Shown one piece after another: positions 52,384 through 53,526 of a DNA stretch of 53,526 nt. The stretch is taken from assembly GCA_028278105.1 (NCBI GenBank), contig JANQEX010000030.1, forward strand, positions 1 through 53,526. Reading direction: 5' to 3'. The number at the start of each line of letters is the position of its first letter. Positions within the stretch are counted from its first letter, which is position 1. The notes below the pieces were generated by a model. It saw only the letters and a list, made by a program, of their open reading frames with translations. It did not search any database and was not told the origin of the DNA. This DNA is from Alphaproteobacteria bacterium (GTDB taxonomy: Bacteria; Pseudomonadota; Alphaproteobacteria; UBA9219; RGZA01). A program made the position numbers and the translations under genes.

Positions 52384-52502
52384 TGAAAATTCCCCTCCCT
52401 GCGGGAGGGAGTCGGGGAGGGGGCATGAGGGTGTATTTCGGAAACGCTTCTTTTTATGGGAAAGTCCTCCCTCCCCAAACCCCTCCCGGAGAGAGGGGTT
52501 TT
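52384..52502. repeat. cccctccct inverted repeat plus ggaaacgcttcttttta motif
   Basis: attcccctccctgcgggagggagtcggggaggggg ... ggaaacgcttctttttatgggaaagtcctccctccccaaacccctcccggagagaggg. Confidence 0.7.
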
Positions 52503-52559
52503 CTGCGCGGCGCTTCGTGGCGGACCTCCTCAAATGAATGCGCGCGGACAACCAAGAGC

Positions 52560-53315
52560 TTGCCGCTTCTTTTAATCCTGGCCGCCGTTTTGGGCAGCGC
52601 CTTTCTGCTTCTTCCATCCATGGCCGCGGCCGCGCCGCCGCCGGCGTCCGCCCCGGCCCGGCCCGCGCTTGGCTCCGATACCACCCAGACACAGGACCTG
52701 GAGGCTCCCGTCGTTCCCAGGATGCCCCCGCGCCCGCCGCCGGCGAAAAAGAAGCCGAAAACGGCCGGCCCGCCCAAGCGCTACGTGCCGCCGGCGCTGG
52801 ACAAGAAGATCAGTCCGAAAAGCAACATCATCCTGCCGCCGCTTTATGGCTGGACGCGCATCGTCATGCACGACCTGCAAATGCCCGCCAGCGACGAAGT
52901 CGTGAACAACTGCGGCATGAAGCAGGACATGATCTTCCAGTTTTTCACCCAGCGCCTGCAAGATGCCGGCGTTCCCATCGTCAGCGTCGACCAGGCGGCG
53001 CGGCTGATCCCCGACGTGGTGACGGTGGAGGCCGAGCCCTCCATCACCTCCATGCAGGACCTTGTCATCAACTGCATTTCCTACGTGCAGCTCCGCGTGA
53101 AGATCGAGATGACTTTCCGCGTGCCGCCCATGATGTACCGCCGCACGGTGCCCTTGCTGCTGTGGAACGACGGCGTGATGGTGTCGTCCGCCAAGTCCAC
53201 CCATAACGGCGCGCTGATCAGCGCCTTCATCGCCATGGCCGACCGCTTCAGGAAAATCTGGAACGAACAGAACTCCCTGGAAAAATACCCGGAGTACTCC
53301 AAGGGGATACAGTAG
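52560..53315 (+). CDS. Exported protein of unknown function (start uncertain; TTG 52560 or ATG 52425)
   Basis: LPLLLILAAVLGSAFLLLPSMAAA signal; Pro-rich linker; conserved-looking domain IILPPLYGWTRIVMHDLQMPASDEVVNNCGM... The frame's 5' part is repeat DNA. Confidence 0.6.
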   Translation: MPLLLILAAVLGSAFLLLPSMAAAAPPPASAPARPALGSDTTQTQDLEAPVVPRMPPRPPPAKKKPKTAGPPKRYVPPALDKKISPKSNIILPPLYGWTRIVMHDLQMPASDEVVNNCGMKQDMIFQFFTQRLQDAGVPIVSVDQAARLIPDVVTVEAEPSITSMQDLVINCISYVQLRVKIEMTFRVPPMMYRRTVPLLLWNDGVMVSSAKSTHNGALISAFIAMADRFRKIWNEQNSLEKYPEYSKGIQ

Positions 53316-53400
53316 GCCGGGACTTGCGCAAACCGCCGTCTCTCTCCCCGTCATTGCGGGCGAAAGGGAGCGCGGCGATCCAGAGCATTAAATATTATCA

Positions 53401-53526
53401 GGCGTTCCCGCGCCCGGCTTTGCCTGTGGCAGCGCCGAGGAAGAGGCGGCGGCCTTTATCAGGTCCGGCAAGGTTAAAAAGCCCGCCGCCGGCTTTATCG
53501 CCGGAGTCACGGCCCCGCCGGGACGG
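53401..53526 (+). pseudogene. sucD-like (succinyl-CoA ligase alpha) fragment without N-terminus; runs off window
   Basis: [42 protein letters not shown]; in-frame stop TAA at 53389..53391 and no start codon between. Confidence 0.65.

Overview
High-GC (probably alphaproteobacterial) chromosomal segment. Left to right: 5' end of a probable gshA and rsmE (minus strand); the str-S10-spc-alpha ribosomal supercluster (rpsL, rpsG, fusA, tuf, rpsJ...secY, adk ... rpsM, rpsK, rpoA, rplQ), with no rpmD between rpsE and rplO and with a CheY / CheX / membrane HPt-CheA-like kinase cassette between adk and rpsM; a Cys-rich exported protein; an SMR transporter; a DUF4258/MqsA-like toxin-antitoxin pair; degP-like protease and rarA; a 4-unit ~151-bp palindromic repeat array; nadB-nadC; a type IVb-pilus/T2S-like locus (secretin, ASH+PilP-like protein, GspE-like ATPase, GspF-like protein, two TM proteins, two paralogous pilin-like proteins); a DJ-1-like protein; a mini-DUF4175/lysA/lptM-like/argH operon; a TlpA-like thioredoxin; a flagellar block (flgD, fliK, flgN-like, flgJ-like, flgI, fliX); dksA; an unknown exported protein; and a headless sucD-like fragment at the right edge. 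The most unusual signal is between genes. Many spacers, including those inside the ribosomal operon, carry arrays of short degenerate words (7-9 nt: GGTTCGNA, GTGAARR, GGGTCRA, GGGTATTR, GGGGCTA, GAAACCRGAA) facing an inverted array of the same word. These form long hairpins, some with 20-25 bp perfect stems, and in places they supply the 3' ends of coding sequences. All calls were made by reading the sequence and supplied ORFs; no database search was run.
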